A DNA stretch of 6,290 nt from Spirochaetales bacterium (lineage in GTDB: Bacteria; Spirochaetota; Spirochaetia; JABEVK01). The position numbers and the translations under genes were made by a program. The notes under the pieces are model-generated. The model worked only from the letters and a program-made list of their open reading frames with translations. It had not been told where the DNA came from and did not search any database. Positions 1-5,035 of the stretch are shown here, one piece after another; position 1 is the first letter of the stretch, and the number at the start of each line of letters is the position of its first letter. Location: positions 1-6,290 of the forward strand of contig JABEVL010000248.1 in assembly GCA_013043995.1 (NCBI GenBank), read 5' to 3'.

Positions 1-188
1 ACCTCAAAATAGCACGATTTTAAAGCATGTTCGTCATCGACTTCATAGCTGGTGTAGCTGAACTCTTCGAGGGTACGGCCAAAAATCCGTTGCTTTTGCA
101 AAAATTTGTCCCTGAGTTTTTCGTCTTTAAAAACCGCTAGGACTTTTCTTTGTTCGTAGCTTCCGCAAAAAACTAAAAACACCTTCAT
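1..188 (-). CDS. small hypothetical protein, 3' end outside the window
   Basis: This is the first 62 codons of a gene that leaves the window on the left. The protein begins MKVFLVFCGSYEQRKVLAVF and continues with a charged stretch (KDEKLRDKF). No stop codon is seen. The ATG lies 9 bases after the TAA of the upstream RHH gene. Its Shine-Dalgarno AAGGGG overlaps that stop codon, so the two genes are almost certainly cotranscribed and probably translationally coupled. The N-terminal pattern, a beta strand, then a loop, then 'VLAVFKDEK', resembles small plasmid and phage proteins that open with 'MKVFxVF...VxxVFxdxxkA'. I could not tie it to a named family with confidence. It does not look like a RelE/ParE toxin, although its place behind a small RHH gene is the place a toxin would occupy. 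Function unknown. Confidence 0.72.
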   Translation of the reverse strand, partial: MKVFLVFCGSYEQRKVLAVFKDEKLRDKFLQKQRIFGRTLEEFSYTSYEVDDEHALKSCYFE

Positions 189-197
189 ATCTGCCCC

Positions 198-419
198 TTA
201 GTCCAGGTACAAAACGCCATTCCGAGTGTCTTGAATCCACTTTGCCATAAGACGCCGAAGCTGTTCGGAGTAGTCCACCGGACCAAGTGGATTATTGTCA
301 CACCTAGCCTTAAAAACCGCCTTAAGACTGGGTTGAACTTTGAACGTGAACGTCTCTGAAAGAGGCTCTTTAAGGTCCAAGGTCTCCTGGTAGGACACGG
401 ATTCTTTTTTCTTTGCCAT
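198..419 (-). CDS. small ribbon-helix-helix DNA-binding protein (73 aa), putative repressor
   Basis: This gene encodes 73 residues starting MAKKKESVSYQ. After a basic, flexible N-terminus of about 20 residues comes a short strand (TFTFKVQ, about residues 23-29). Two helices follow (about 30-42, SLKAVFKARCDNN, and 49-62, DYSEQLRRLMAKWI). That is the strand-helix-helix order of MetJ/Arc/CopG-type RHH regulators, which dimerise and insert the paired strand into the major groove. The start is set by an excellent Shine-Dalgarno, GGAGGTGAT, 3 bases upstream of the ATG. In-frame upstream codons exist (a start at 503 would give 101 aa), but that start would lie upstream of the promoter boxes. A strong promoter (TTGACA-N17-TACAAT) and inverted repeats sit immediately upstream, so autorepression is a natural inference. 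It is the first gene of an operon with the partial gene at the left edge. The RHH call is by eye. Confidence 0.8.
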   Translation of the reverse strand: MAKKKESVSYQETLDLKEPLSETFTFKVQPSLKAVFKARCDNNPLGPVDYSEQLRRLMAKWIQDTRNGVLYLD

Positions 420-439
420 GTCATCACCTCCGTGGTAAG

Positions 440-503
440 ATGCCGTCATTGTACATACGTTGACAGTACGTGTCAATAGAATATAAGATACTATTGACGG
501 CAT
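440..503. promoter_or_regulatory. operator cluster: nested inverted repeats of TTGAC half-sites
   Basis: Three inverted repeats are nested between the divergent promoters. The outer pair is ATGCCGTCA (440-448) with TGACGGCAT (495-503). The second is TTGACA (460-465) with TGTCAA (471-476), separated by 5 bases. The third is GTCAATAG (472-479) with CTATTGAC (491-498), separated by 11 bases. The arms coincide with the -35 boxes of the opposed promoters. The arrangement suggests cooperative binding of a small dimeric repressor that controls both operons. The adjacent RHH protein is the obvious candidate, but which protein binds is inference. Confidence 0.6.
448..476 (-). promoter_or_regulatory. 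sigma70-like promoter for the leftward RHH operon
   Basis: Read on the minus strand, a perfect -35 TTGACA (471-476) is followed by a 17-base spacer and TACAAT (448-453), which differs from the consensus -10 at one position. Transcription should start near 441 and run into the strong ribosome site of the 73-aa RHH gene, giving a leader of about 20 bases. The -35 box forms one arm of the inverted repeat at 460-476, so a protein bound there would block this promoter directly. Confidence 0.8.
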
Positions 504-522
504 TTGGGGCTTGCACTAGAAT
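494..522 (+). promoter_or_regulatory. divergent sigma70-like promoter for the rightward genes
   Basis: On the plus strand, TTGACG (494-499) is followed by 17 bases and TAGAAT (517-522). Both boxes are one base from consensus and at the optimal spacing. Transcription should start near 529, about 35 bases before the GTG of the 83-aa gene. A second possible plus-strand pair overlaps upstream: TTGACA (460-465), 16 bases, TATAAG (482-487). The minus-strand promoter lies back to back with these, so this roughly 75-base block drives both directions and its -35 boxes lie within inverted repeats. Confidence 0.7.
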
Positions 523-562
523 GGCCTAGGATTGGAAAGGGGCCTGGCCCCGGGGGAAAGTT

Positions 563-814
563 GTGGCATACGTCGAAAATCTCGGTTCGTACCAAGTATC
601 AAAGGAACAGCGCAAGCGACTGGATTATTTTGCGGAATTGTGCAGACGTGGAAGCTTGGTCGAGGCGAGTATCCGCTCAGACCTAACACCAGGGAAACTG
701 TCATTCCGTGCCATGTGGGCTGCTGACAAGACCGGAAAAAGTATGCTGACGTCGGGCATTATCTGGCAGAATGGACGGATGAACTTCAAGAATGAGATTG
801 TGCGCAGCTCCTAG
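563..814 (+). CDS. small putative helix-turn-helix protein (83 aa)
   Basis: This 83-residue protein probably starts at GTG (563) behind GGGGG (552-556); TTG at 561 is out of frame. Residues 13-55 (VSKEQRKRLDYF...GSLVEASIRSDLTPGKLSFRAMWAAD) follow a pattern seen in short phage and plasmid HTH proteins and in terminase small-subunit N-termini. In that pattern a helix is followed by 'GSVxxAaxxaglsxxxxxxWrxxD', here G30-S31-L32-V33-E34-A35 and later W52-A-A-D55. The C-terminal 25 residues show no recognisable feature. It is the first rightward gene, about 35 bases downstream of a good promoter, and is followed by an approximately 100-base gap with hairpins before the recombinase region. That position fits a regulator or a directionality factor, but this is inference. 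A five-GC-pair hairpin directly upstream of the ribosome site may limit translation. The frame is supported by promoter spacing and HTH-like composition rather than by a clear homologue. Confidence 0.55.
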   Translation: MAYVENLGSYQVSKEQRKRLDYFAELCRRGSLVEASIRSDLTPGKLSFRAMWAADKTGKSMLTSGIIWQNGRMNFKNEIVRSS

Positions 815-828
815 TGTAGTTGGAATCA

Positions 829-859
829 ACCGCGAGCAAATGTACTCTTTTCTCGCGGT
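829..859. other. candidate tyrosine-recombinase core site (inverted 12-bp arms, 7-bp centre)
   Basis: Two inverted arms, ACCGCGAGCAAA (829-840) and TTTTCTCGCGGT (848-859), match at 11 of 12 positions. They flank a 7-base asymmetric centre, TGTACTC (841-847). Arms of 11-13 bases around a 6-8 base overlap are the shape of tyrosine-recombinase core sites (dif, loxP/FRT-like sites, attachment cores). A tyrosine recombinase gene begins shortly downstream. The site is not followed by a T-run, which argues against an intrinsic terminator on the plus strand. The arms would also fold as an RNA hairpin, so an attenuator is an alternative. No second copy was noticed in the window. Confidence 0.45.
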
Positions 860-860
860 C

Positions 861-877
861 CCGCTCGGTGAGAGCGG
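861..877. repeat. GC-rich inverted repeat next to the candidate core site
   Basis: CCGCTC (861-866) and GAGCGG (872-877) form a 6-bp stem with a 5-base loop, GGTGA. It begins one base after the 31-bp inverted-arm site. Together they make two tandem hairpins between the 83-aa gene and the 49-aa reading frame. No U-rich tail follows, so it is not a standard terminator. It may be an accessory element of the recombination site or a leader RNA structure. Confidence 0.45.
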
Positions 878-915
878 CGCGGACGAAAGAGGAACGTAAG
901 GTTAAAAGGAAAGAT

Positions 916-1065
916 ATGAACGATACAATGCACCCTGAGAAACAGACGACACCCTCCATGAGCCGAGTTGACCTGTGGAAGCGCTATGAGGCACAAACTG
1001 GACGGACTGTTTGTGCCGAGGCCCCGGTATCGAGTACGTTCACTGGCTCGAAAATCTTTGTCTGA
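916..1065 (+). CDS. 49-aa reading frame, probably the N-terminal part of the recombinase split by a +1 shift
   Basis: This ATG-started frame encodes 49 residues, beginning MNDTMHPEKQTTPSMSRVDL and ending SKIFV before TGA at 1063. An AAAAGGAAAG ribosome site lies just upstream, the best initiation signal in the region. The residue balance (mixed acidic, aromatic and small residues) looks like real coding, whereas the overlapping recombinase frame here is arginine-rich and shadow-like. The recombinase frame continues directly from the stop: reading GTC, skipping the T of TGA and going on at GAC gives a smooth junction 'KIFV-DSGKRPGLK'. It is therefore either a small independent gene translationally coupled to the recombinase, or the true N-terminus of a 368-aa recombinase reached by frameshifting or broken by an indel. 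I favour the second reading, without proof. Confidence 0.5.
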   Translation: MNDTMHPEKQTTPSMSRVDLWKRYEAQTGRTVCAEAPVSSTFTGSKIFV

Positions 1066-2023
1066 CTCGGGAAAACGGCCAGGCTTGAAACCTCCCAAGT
1101 CTTTGTTGCCCCTGAATCAAACGATTCCTGAAAAGCTTCAAACAGAAGTTAAAAAGGCCGTTGTCTTTGACCAGCTTAAACGAGCGGAAGCGGCCCGATC
1201 CTGGGCCGCGACGGTGGATTTAGATGCCGAGGTCGAAACGTTTTTAAAGACCAATAAAAGCAAGAAAACTGTTATCACCTACCGGACAAGCTTGGTGAAA
1301 TTCTCTTCCTGGTGTGCTTCCCAGGGTTCTGATCCTCTTTTTTTTTCTCCAGCCGAGGCTGATTCTTGGATTTTGGAGCTTTCAGGAAAAAATGCTCCAG
1401 CTACCGTCCGAAAGGACGTTGCTGTAGTTTCTGGCTTTTATTCTTTTCTGGAGCGACGGCTTTCCTGGGCGGCCCGTCGGCAGGGCTGGGACGGATTTTT
1501 TAACCCTTTTAGGCAGTCCAGGGCAATCCCTAAGCGAAAGGCTCAGACAGTTCTGGTCCCCTCGGCTGAAGATGTTCAGACAATGCTGGGGGGTTTTCCC
1601 CCGCTTGAGGCGGCGGCTGTCGCCGTGATGGCATACCGCGGCCTTCGCGTTGGGGCGCTCCCCGATCTGGTGATTTCAGGTGACGACGAATTCAGGACCA
1701 CAACTAAAGGCCAGACCTATTCAGGGCTGCTCCCCGATGTGGTTGTCAGTTCAATCAGGTCGGCCGGCCTCGATGCTCAGCGACCTTTCAAGGGGATTTC
1801 TGTTGAGGTTTTGACGGCCAGAGTTTTCTACCTTTCGCGCAAGCTCTACCGGGAAGGAAAGCTGCGCTCGGTGTTTTCAGCACACAAACTGCGGCACTTT
1901 TTTGCAGTTCAGGCGTACACCGAGACGCGCGATATTTTTACGGTTAAACAGCTCCTCGGGCACAGCTCCATTTCGACAACGGAAATCTATCTCAAGAGCC
2001 TCGGACTTGATCCTCTAATCTAA
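968..2023 (+). CDS. tyrosine recombinase / phage-type integrase
   Basis: This is a site-specific recombinase that would cut and rejoin DNA through a 3'-phosphotyrosine at paired core sites. Numbered from the first in-frame start (TTG 968; 351 aa), an N-terminal SAM-like core-binding domain covers about residues 84-165 (AEVETFLKTNKSKKTVITYR onward). The catalytic domain covers about 195-345. The full active-site set is visible: R227 in YRGLRVGAL, K247 in TTTKGQ, H306-x-x-R309 in HKLRHFF, H332 in LLGHSS and the nucleophile Y341 in TEIYLK. The protein ends 10 residues after the tyrosine, as is typical. The start is uncertain. TTG 968 and TTG 1058 have no convincing ribosome site, and the first 30 or so residues from 968 look non-coding. 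The better-initiated 49-aa frame starting at 916 may supply the real N-terminus through a +1 shift near 1063. It converges on the 137-aa gene with only 2 bases between the stops. Confidence 0.9.
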   Translation: MTCGSAMRHKLDGLFVPRPRYRVRSLARKSLSDSGKRPGLKPPKSLLPLNQTIPEKLQTEVKKAVVFDQLKRAEAARSWAATVDLDAEVETFLKTNKSKKTVITYRTSLVKFSSWCASQGSDPLFFSPAEADSWILELSGKNAPATVRKDVAVVSGFYSFLERRLSWAARRQGWDGFFNPFRQSRAIPKRKAQTVLVPSAEDVQTMLGGFPPLEAAAVAVMAYRGLRVGALPDLVISGDDEFRTTTKGQTYSGLLPDVVVSSIRSAGLDAQRPFKGISVEVLTARVFYLSRKLYREGKLRSVFSAHKLRHFFAVQAYTETRDIFTVKQLLGHSSISTTEIYLKSLGLDPLI

Positions 2024-2025
2024 GG

Positions 2026-2439
2026 TCAGTCTTCCGTCTCGGCTGGGTCGTTTCCTCGCTTTTCTTCGAGCCAGTCTACCAGGGCGAAAGCTTGACCTGT
2101 AGTTAAGCCTTTTAGCTTTTGGATCAAAACCTTTCGGTCAACGCCGAAATAGGCCAACACGTCAGGCTCCTCATCCTGGGTGTCCGCAAGTACAGCTCCA
2201 ACTATGACCCCTGCCGGTTCGTAGATTGTCGATAATGCGTTATTCAACATCAGATTGAATTCGCTCTGGGTGAATAAGTCTTTAATGGTTCGTCGGTCCA
2301 CCGCTACAATCTCGTGATAGCGGTCTGCAACGATGGTTACGGCTTTGGATAGTCCGCCATATCGTTCGACTAAAGGACCAAGTTTCGCCGCCATTTCGAC
2401 GTTTACATAGATACTAGTTCGGCCTGTTTTTAACCCCAT
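2026..2439 (-). CDS. ribbon-helix-helix-like regulatory protein (137 aa)
   Basis: The N-terminus, RTSIYVNVEMAAKLGPLVER (residues 7-26) followed by GGLSKAVTIVADRYHEIV, has the strand-helix-turn-helix layout of RHH DNA-binding proteins. A short strand (TSIYVNV) precedes two helices, the second starting at LSKAV. Residues 50-137 are a predicted mostly helical region with an acidic tail (EEKRGNDPAETED), possibly for oligomerisation or partner binding; I do not recognise it. The ATG has a clear AGAGGAAAA ribosome site 7 bases upstream. The gene has its own promoter, with an imperfect palindrome in the spacer, downstream of the stop of the HTH gene. Autoregulation is therefore likely. The 11-mer TTGACAGTACG in this promoter also occurs at the divergent promoters at 460-470, so the two regulatory circuits may cross-talk. 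Candidate roles are copy-number, partition or transfer-gene control; the sequence does not decide among them. Confidence 0.75.
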   Translation of the reverse strand: MGLKTGRTSIYVNVEMAAKLGPLVERYGGLSKAVTIVADRYHEIVAVDRRTIKDLFTQSEFNLMLNNALSTIYEPAGVIVGAVLADTQDEEPDVLAYFGVDRKVLIQKLKGLTTGQAFALVDWLEEKRGNDPAETED

Positions 2440-2457
2440 GTCGTTTTCCTCTTTACG

Positions 2458-2488
2458 ATTAAAAGTACTACCATGGCCGTACTGTCAA
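2458..2488 (-). promoter_or_regulatory. promoter of the 137-aa gene with a palindromic operator in its spacer
   Basis: On the minus strand, a perfect -35 TTGACA (2483-2488) precedes TTTAAT (2458-2463) at a long 19-base spacing. Pairs at 17 or 18 bases are poorer matches. The spacer is filled by an imperfect palindrome, AGTAC-N2-CCATGG-N2-GTACT (2464-2483). A protein bound there would cover the promoter; alternatively, it could realign the boxes as at MerR-type promoters, which also have about 19-base spacers. The -35 and the next five bases, TTGACAGTACG, repeat the sequence at 460-470. Confidence 0.6.
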
Positions 2489-2508
2489 GGTTTTTGTTCG
2501 TTTGGCGA

Positions 2509-3030
2509 CTAAAGAAGGGATGTTGGCTGCCCTTTGAAAATGTCCAAGTCGAGGGGGGTTAGGTCAGGGCGCATTGGGGTATCCCGTGGCAACTGGCAGC
2601 TCTCCAAAAGACTGCGCCAAACGTGGTAGTGCTTGACGCCTGTTTGAAACCAGTAATTGAGGGTGGTTCGGTGCATGCCCATCAGTTTCGCAAAGTTCGT
2701 GAAAGAGATACTTTCTGAGATAAAATTGCCGATTAGGCCAATGGCAATTTCCGGCGGCACAGGGGCGAATTTCTTAGGGTCTGCCTTAAAGAGGTTTTTT
2801 CTTTCCGATGATTTTTCCGTGCCTTTTCGCAGATCGAAGACTTTTTTTCCATCAATTTCCCCGGTAGCCGACCACCGCAGATAAATCATCCTGAAGTAGG
2901 CGACTTCAAAGTCCTTGCGAGAATTAAAGAAAAATTGTCGACCGTCAGCTAACCTAATTTTCAAAATGGAAGCTGAGTTTACCAGTTCTATCCATGCTGA
3001 GTTGGGCCTTGTATGTGCGTCCTGAATCAT
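2509..3030 (-). CDS. hypothetical protein with helix-turn-helix, last gene of the topoisomerase operon (173 aa)
   Basis: The longest form starts at ATG 3030 and overlaps the topoisomerase 3' end by 77 bases. A TTG at 2964 (151 aa) overlaps the topoisomerase stop by only a few bases and is an alternative, but neither has a strong ribosome site. About residues 22-50 are rich in beta strand and aromatics (LKIRLADGRQFFFNSRKDF). A basic linker follows (RKGTEKSSERKNLFKADPKK, about 68-87). Residues 92-128 contain a helical domain with a convincing helix-turn-helix, FTNFAKLMGMHRTTLNYWFQTG (about 110-131), in which MGMHRTTLNYW is the expected turn and recognition helix. This suggests a DNA-binding protein, perhaps a regulator of the transfer operon or an accessory nucleoprotein. 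The C-terminus is proline-rich. I recognise no named family. The out-of-frame overlap and same strand place it in the topoisomerase operon. Confidence 0.7.
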   Translation of the reverse strand: MIQDAHTRPNSAWIELVNSASILKIRLADGRQFFFNSRKDFEVAYFRMIYLRWSATGEIDGKKVFDLRKGTEKSSERKNLFKADPKKFAPVPPEIAIGLIGNFISESISFTNFAKLMGMHRTTLNYWFQTGVKHYHVWRSLLESCQLPRDTPMRPDLTPLDLDIFKGQPTSLL

Positions 3031-5035
3031 GTTTGAAGCTCAAAAAACGGGTTTTCTGTCCTGATAACAGAATTTTGGCAGAGGTTTCCGATATCTCGGT
3101 TCCCTTGACTTTCATCGAAAGAGTAAACCGGCAGTTCGGATTTGAGCAAGCCCAGAATGTTTTTTTACTTAGAATTGGAGCCGAACAAACAGGGCAGTTT
3201 CCAACGGTTGTTGGGATTACTGGGGAGTGGATTGGGTCATTTTTGACCTTTTCGACCGATTTAATTATAAACCCTTTCGTGTTTTCCAGGAACCCGGCAG
3301 GGTCTTTGAGCAGTGCCGCCTCCCAAAGGGCTGTCTCCTCTGGGTTAGCAATTTGAGCAAGGGGCGTCTTTTTGATGTAGTCGATCAAAAAAATTCCTTT
3401 TTCCTTCGCCAGGAGAGCTTTCCCCTTACGCTCGACGTATCCGTGGGATATAAGTATTTCGATTATCGCAGCCCTGGTGGCTTCGGTTCCAAGCCCGGCT
3501 GGGATTATATTCTCATCCTCGGTCTCTTTTGTGTAGAGCCTGGCAGGGTTGCGCATGACTGCAAGGATGGAGGCTTCGTTGTAGGTTTTTGGTGGTTTGG
3601 TTTTTGTTTCTTTGAGGCCCGATTTAATACCGCGGCCTGACACTTGTTGACCCTCGCCAAGGTCGGGCAATTGTTGATCCTCGTCAGCGTCGTCTTTAGG
3701 CTCTGTTTTTTGAGGGTAGATTGCAAGCCACCCCTTGGATTTGATTACGGTGCCTTGCGCGTAGAAATCGTGTTGGTTGGCTCGAAGAAAAACCTGGGTT
3801 TTAAACTCTTGGGAATCCGGTGAGAAAGCGGCTGCAAAGGATCTCAGAACTAACTCGTAAATCTTTTTCTCGTCGGGAGGCAATTCTGAGGGGGCTGGAG
3901 CCAAAGGGAGCAGTGCATGGTGGTCCTCAAGATGTGCATTATCAAAAACCCGCCTATTGGCGGCGTCGATTTTTGACTGATCAAATTGAGCAAATACGGC
4001 AGGATAGGTCTCATTGAGGGTCGTAAAAAGCTTTGAGACCAGATTCACGTCAGATTCGCCGAGCACCCGGGAGGGGGTTCGAGGGTATGAGAGGATTTTG
4101 TACTCCTCATAGAGTCGTTGAGCTAGGTCTAGGGTCTTCTGGGCTGAGAATCCAAAGAAATTATTTGCTTCGATTTGTAGGGCGGTCAGGGAAAAAAGTT
4201 TCGGTGGATTGCGCGATACGTCAGTTGTTACGACAGAGGACACCGCCGCAGTAAAAGGGTCAGACAGGTCGTGCATAACTGTCTTGGGTTGGTCTGACTT
4301 GTCAAAAAGAGTTTTTAGTGGGTCTCTTGAGGCCAGAAGCCTTGCCTTGAATTCATGATTTGTGGAGGTCTTGAACGTCACCTCGAGAGCGTACTGCGAT
4401 ACTGGGACAAAACCCGCGATTTGTTGGTGTCGCTGGCACAAAATTGCTAGGACGGCCGTCTGGACACGGCCAACGGGAAACGTGTCGACATTGCCCAACA
4501 GACACGTCACAAGACGGGAGAAGTTGATTCCAACCAACCAGTCGGCATGTTGTCTGGCCTCTGCGAGGGTGAAAAGCTTATCAAACTCCGAGGATGGGCG
4601 TAGCGAGTTAAGGGCTGCGGAAATCACCTGAGGCGTTAACGCCTCAGAGGTCCAGAAACGTTCGATTTTCCCCGACCAGGAAAAGTGGTTGAGAATTTCT
4701 CTGCCGATCAATTCGCCCTCCCGACCGGCGTCGGTGGCAAGCACTACTTTTTCGGCCTTCGACAGCAGCGCTTTGATTGTCTCCAAATGGTCTTGGATAT
4801 TTCGTCCGGTGATGGGTTTCTTCAGGAACTTTGTTGGAATCACTGGCAGATTTTGGATAGACCATTTTTTCCAACTAGAGAGGTAGTCGTTCGGGTCCAA
4901 CAGCTCAAAAAGGTGCCCGAAGGAGTAAGTGATAAAAACGTCTTTAGTTTCAAAGTAACCAGTCGCCCGTTTTGCTTTGTAGTACGCGGCGAATTTTGAC
5001 GCCACGTCTGGTTTTTCAGTCAGAATGAGGGTCAT
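2954..5035 (-). CDS. topB: DNA topoisomerase III (type IA), plasmid/ICE type
   Basis: This enzyme would cut single strands through a 5'-phosphotyrosine and pass DNA through the gate, resolving replication or transfer intermediates. It has 693 residues. The TOPRIM domain carries E7 in LILTEKP and D102-A-G-R-E-G-E108 in ATDAGREGELIG. The body has the family motifs FPVGRVQTAVL (about 186-196), LTALQIEANNFFGFSAQKTLDLAQRLYE (about 283-310) and the active-site SYPRT with Y317. Further on are DHHALLP (371-377), TYNEASILAVM (484-494) and GLGTEATRAAIIE (514-526). A C-terminal C4 zinc finger has C614, C617, C630 and C635, and a small terminal domain ends KLSFHFEN. The usual Asp or similar residue after YPRT is Pro here (YPRTPSR). 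The start ATG has GAGGA 8 bases upstream and overlaps the previous gene by 20 bases. This size and the single zinc finger fit TopB-like enzymes of conjugative elements. Confidence 0.95.
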   Translation of the reverse strand: MTLILTEKPDVASKFAAYYKAKRATGYFETKDVFITYSFGHLFELLDPNDYLSSWKKWSIQNLPVIPTKFLKKPITGRNIQDHLETIKALLSKAEKVVLATDAGREGELIGREILNHFSWSGKIERFWTSEALTPQVISAALNSLRPSSEFDKLFTLAEARQHADWLVGINFSRLVTCLLGNVDTFPVGRVQTAVLAILCQRHQQIAGFVPVSQYALEVTFKTSTNHEFKARLLASRDPLKTLFDKSDQPKTVMHDLSDPFTAAVSSVVTTDVSRNPPKLFSLTALQIEANNFFGFSAQKTLDLAQRLYEEYKILSYPRTPSRVLGESDVNLVSKLFTTLNETYPAVFAQFDQSKIDAANRRVFDNAHLEDHHALLPLAPAPSELPPDEKKIYELVLRSFAAAFSPDSQEFKTQVFLRANQHDFYAQGTVIKSKGWLAIYPQKTEPKDDADEDQQLPDLGEGQQVSGRGIKSGLKETKTKPPKTYNEASILAVMRNPARLYTKETEDENIIPAGLGTEATRAAIIEILISHGYVERKGKALLAKEKGIFLIDYIKKTPLAQIANPEETALWEAALLKDPAGFLENTKGFIIKSVEKVKNDPIHSPVIPTTVGNCPVCSAPILSKKTFWACSNPNCRFTLSMKVKGTEISETSAKILLSGQKTRFLSFKHDSGRTYKAQLSMDRTGKLSFHFEN
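4628..4647. repeat. perfect 20-bp palindrome inside the topoisomerase gene
   Basis: CTGAGGCGTT (4628-4637) is followed with no gap by its exact reverse complement AACGCCTCAG (4638-4647). It lies within the codons for TSEALTPQV (about residues 129-137) of topoisomerase III. The centre is a GTTAAC hexamer. A perfect 10-bp-armed palindrome is not expected by chance in a window this size. It could be a protein-binding site, or it could be a coincidence of codon choice over a conserved peptide. Confidence 0.6.

Noticed and set aside
1..419. Type II toxin-antitoxin pair (RHH antitoxin plus downstream toxin)
   Set aside because: The order and spacing fit, but the visible 62 residues of the second protein do not resemble RelE/ParE, MazF or other toxins I know. 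It is also truncated.
198..503. 101-aa version of the small RHH protein
   Set aside because: That start lies upstream of the -35/-10 boxes. The ATG at 419 has a near-perfect Shine-Dalgarno.
829..877. Rho-independent terminator after the 83-aa gene
   Set aside because: Two hairpins are present but no T-rich tract follows either on the plus strand, and the first has a long loop.
820..915. N-terminal extension of the 49-aa frame from TTG 820
   Set aside because: It would read through both inverted repeats and give an Arg/Ser-rich shadow-like peptide. ATG 916 has a clear ribosome site.
2994..5000. Several plus-strand open frames of 60-140 codons opposite topoisomerase III
   Set aside because: They lie wholly within a clear conserved gene on the other strand, lack ribosome sites and have shadow-like composition.
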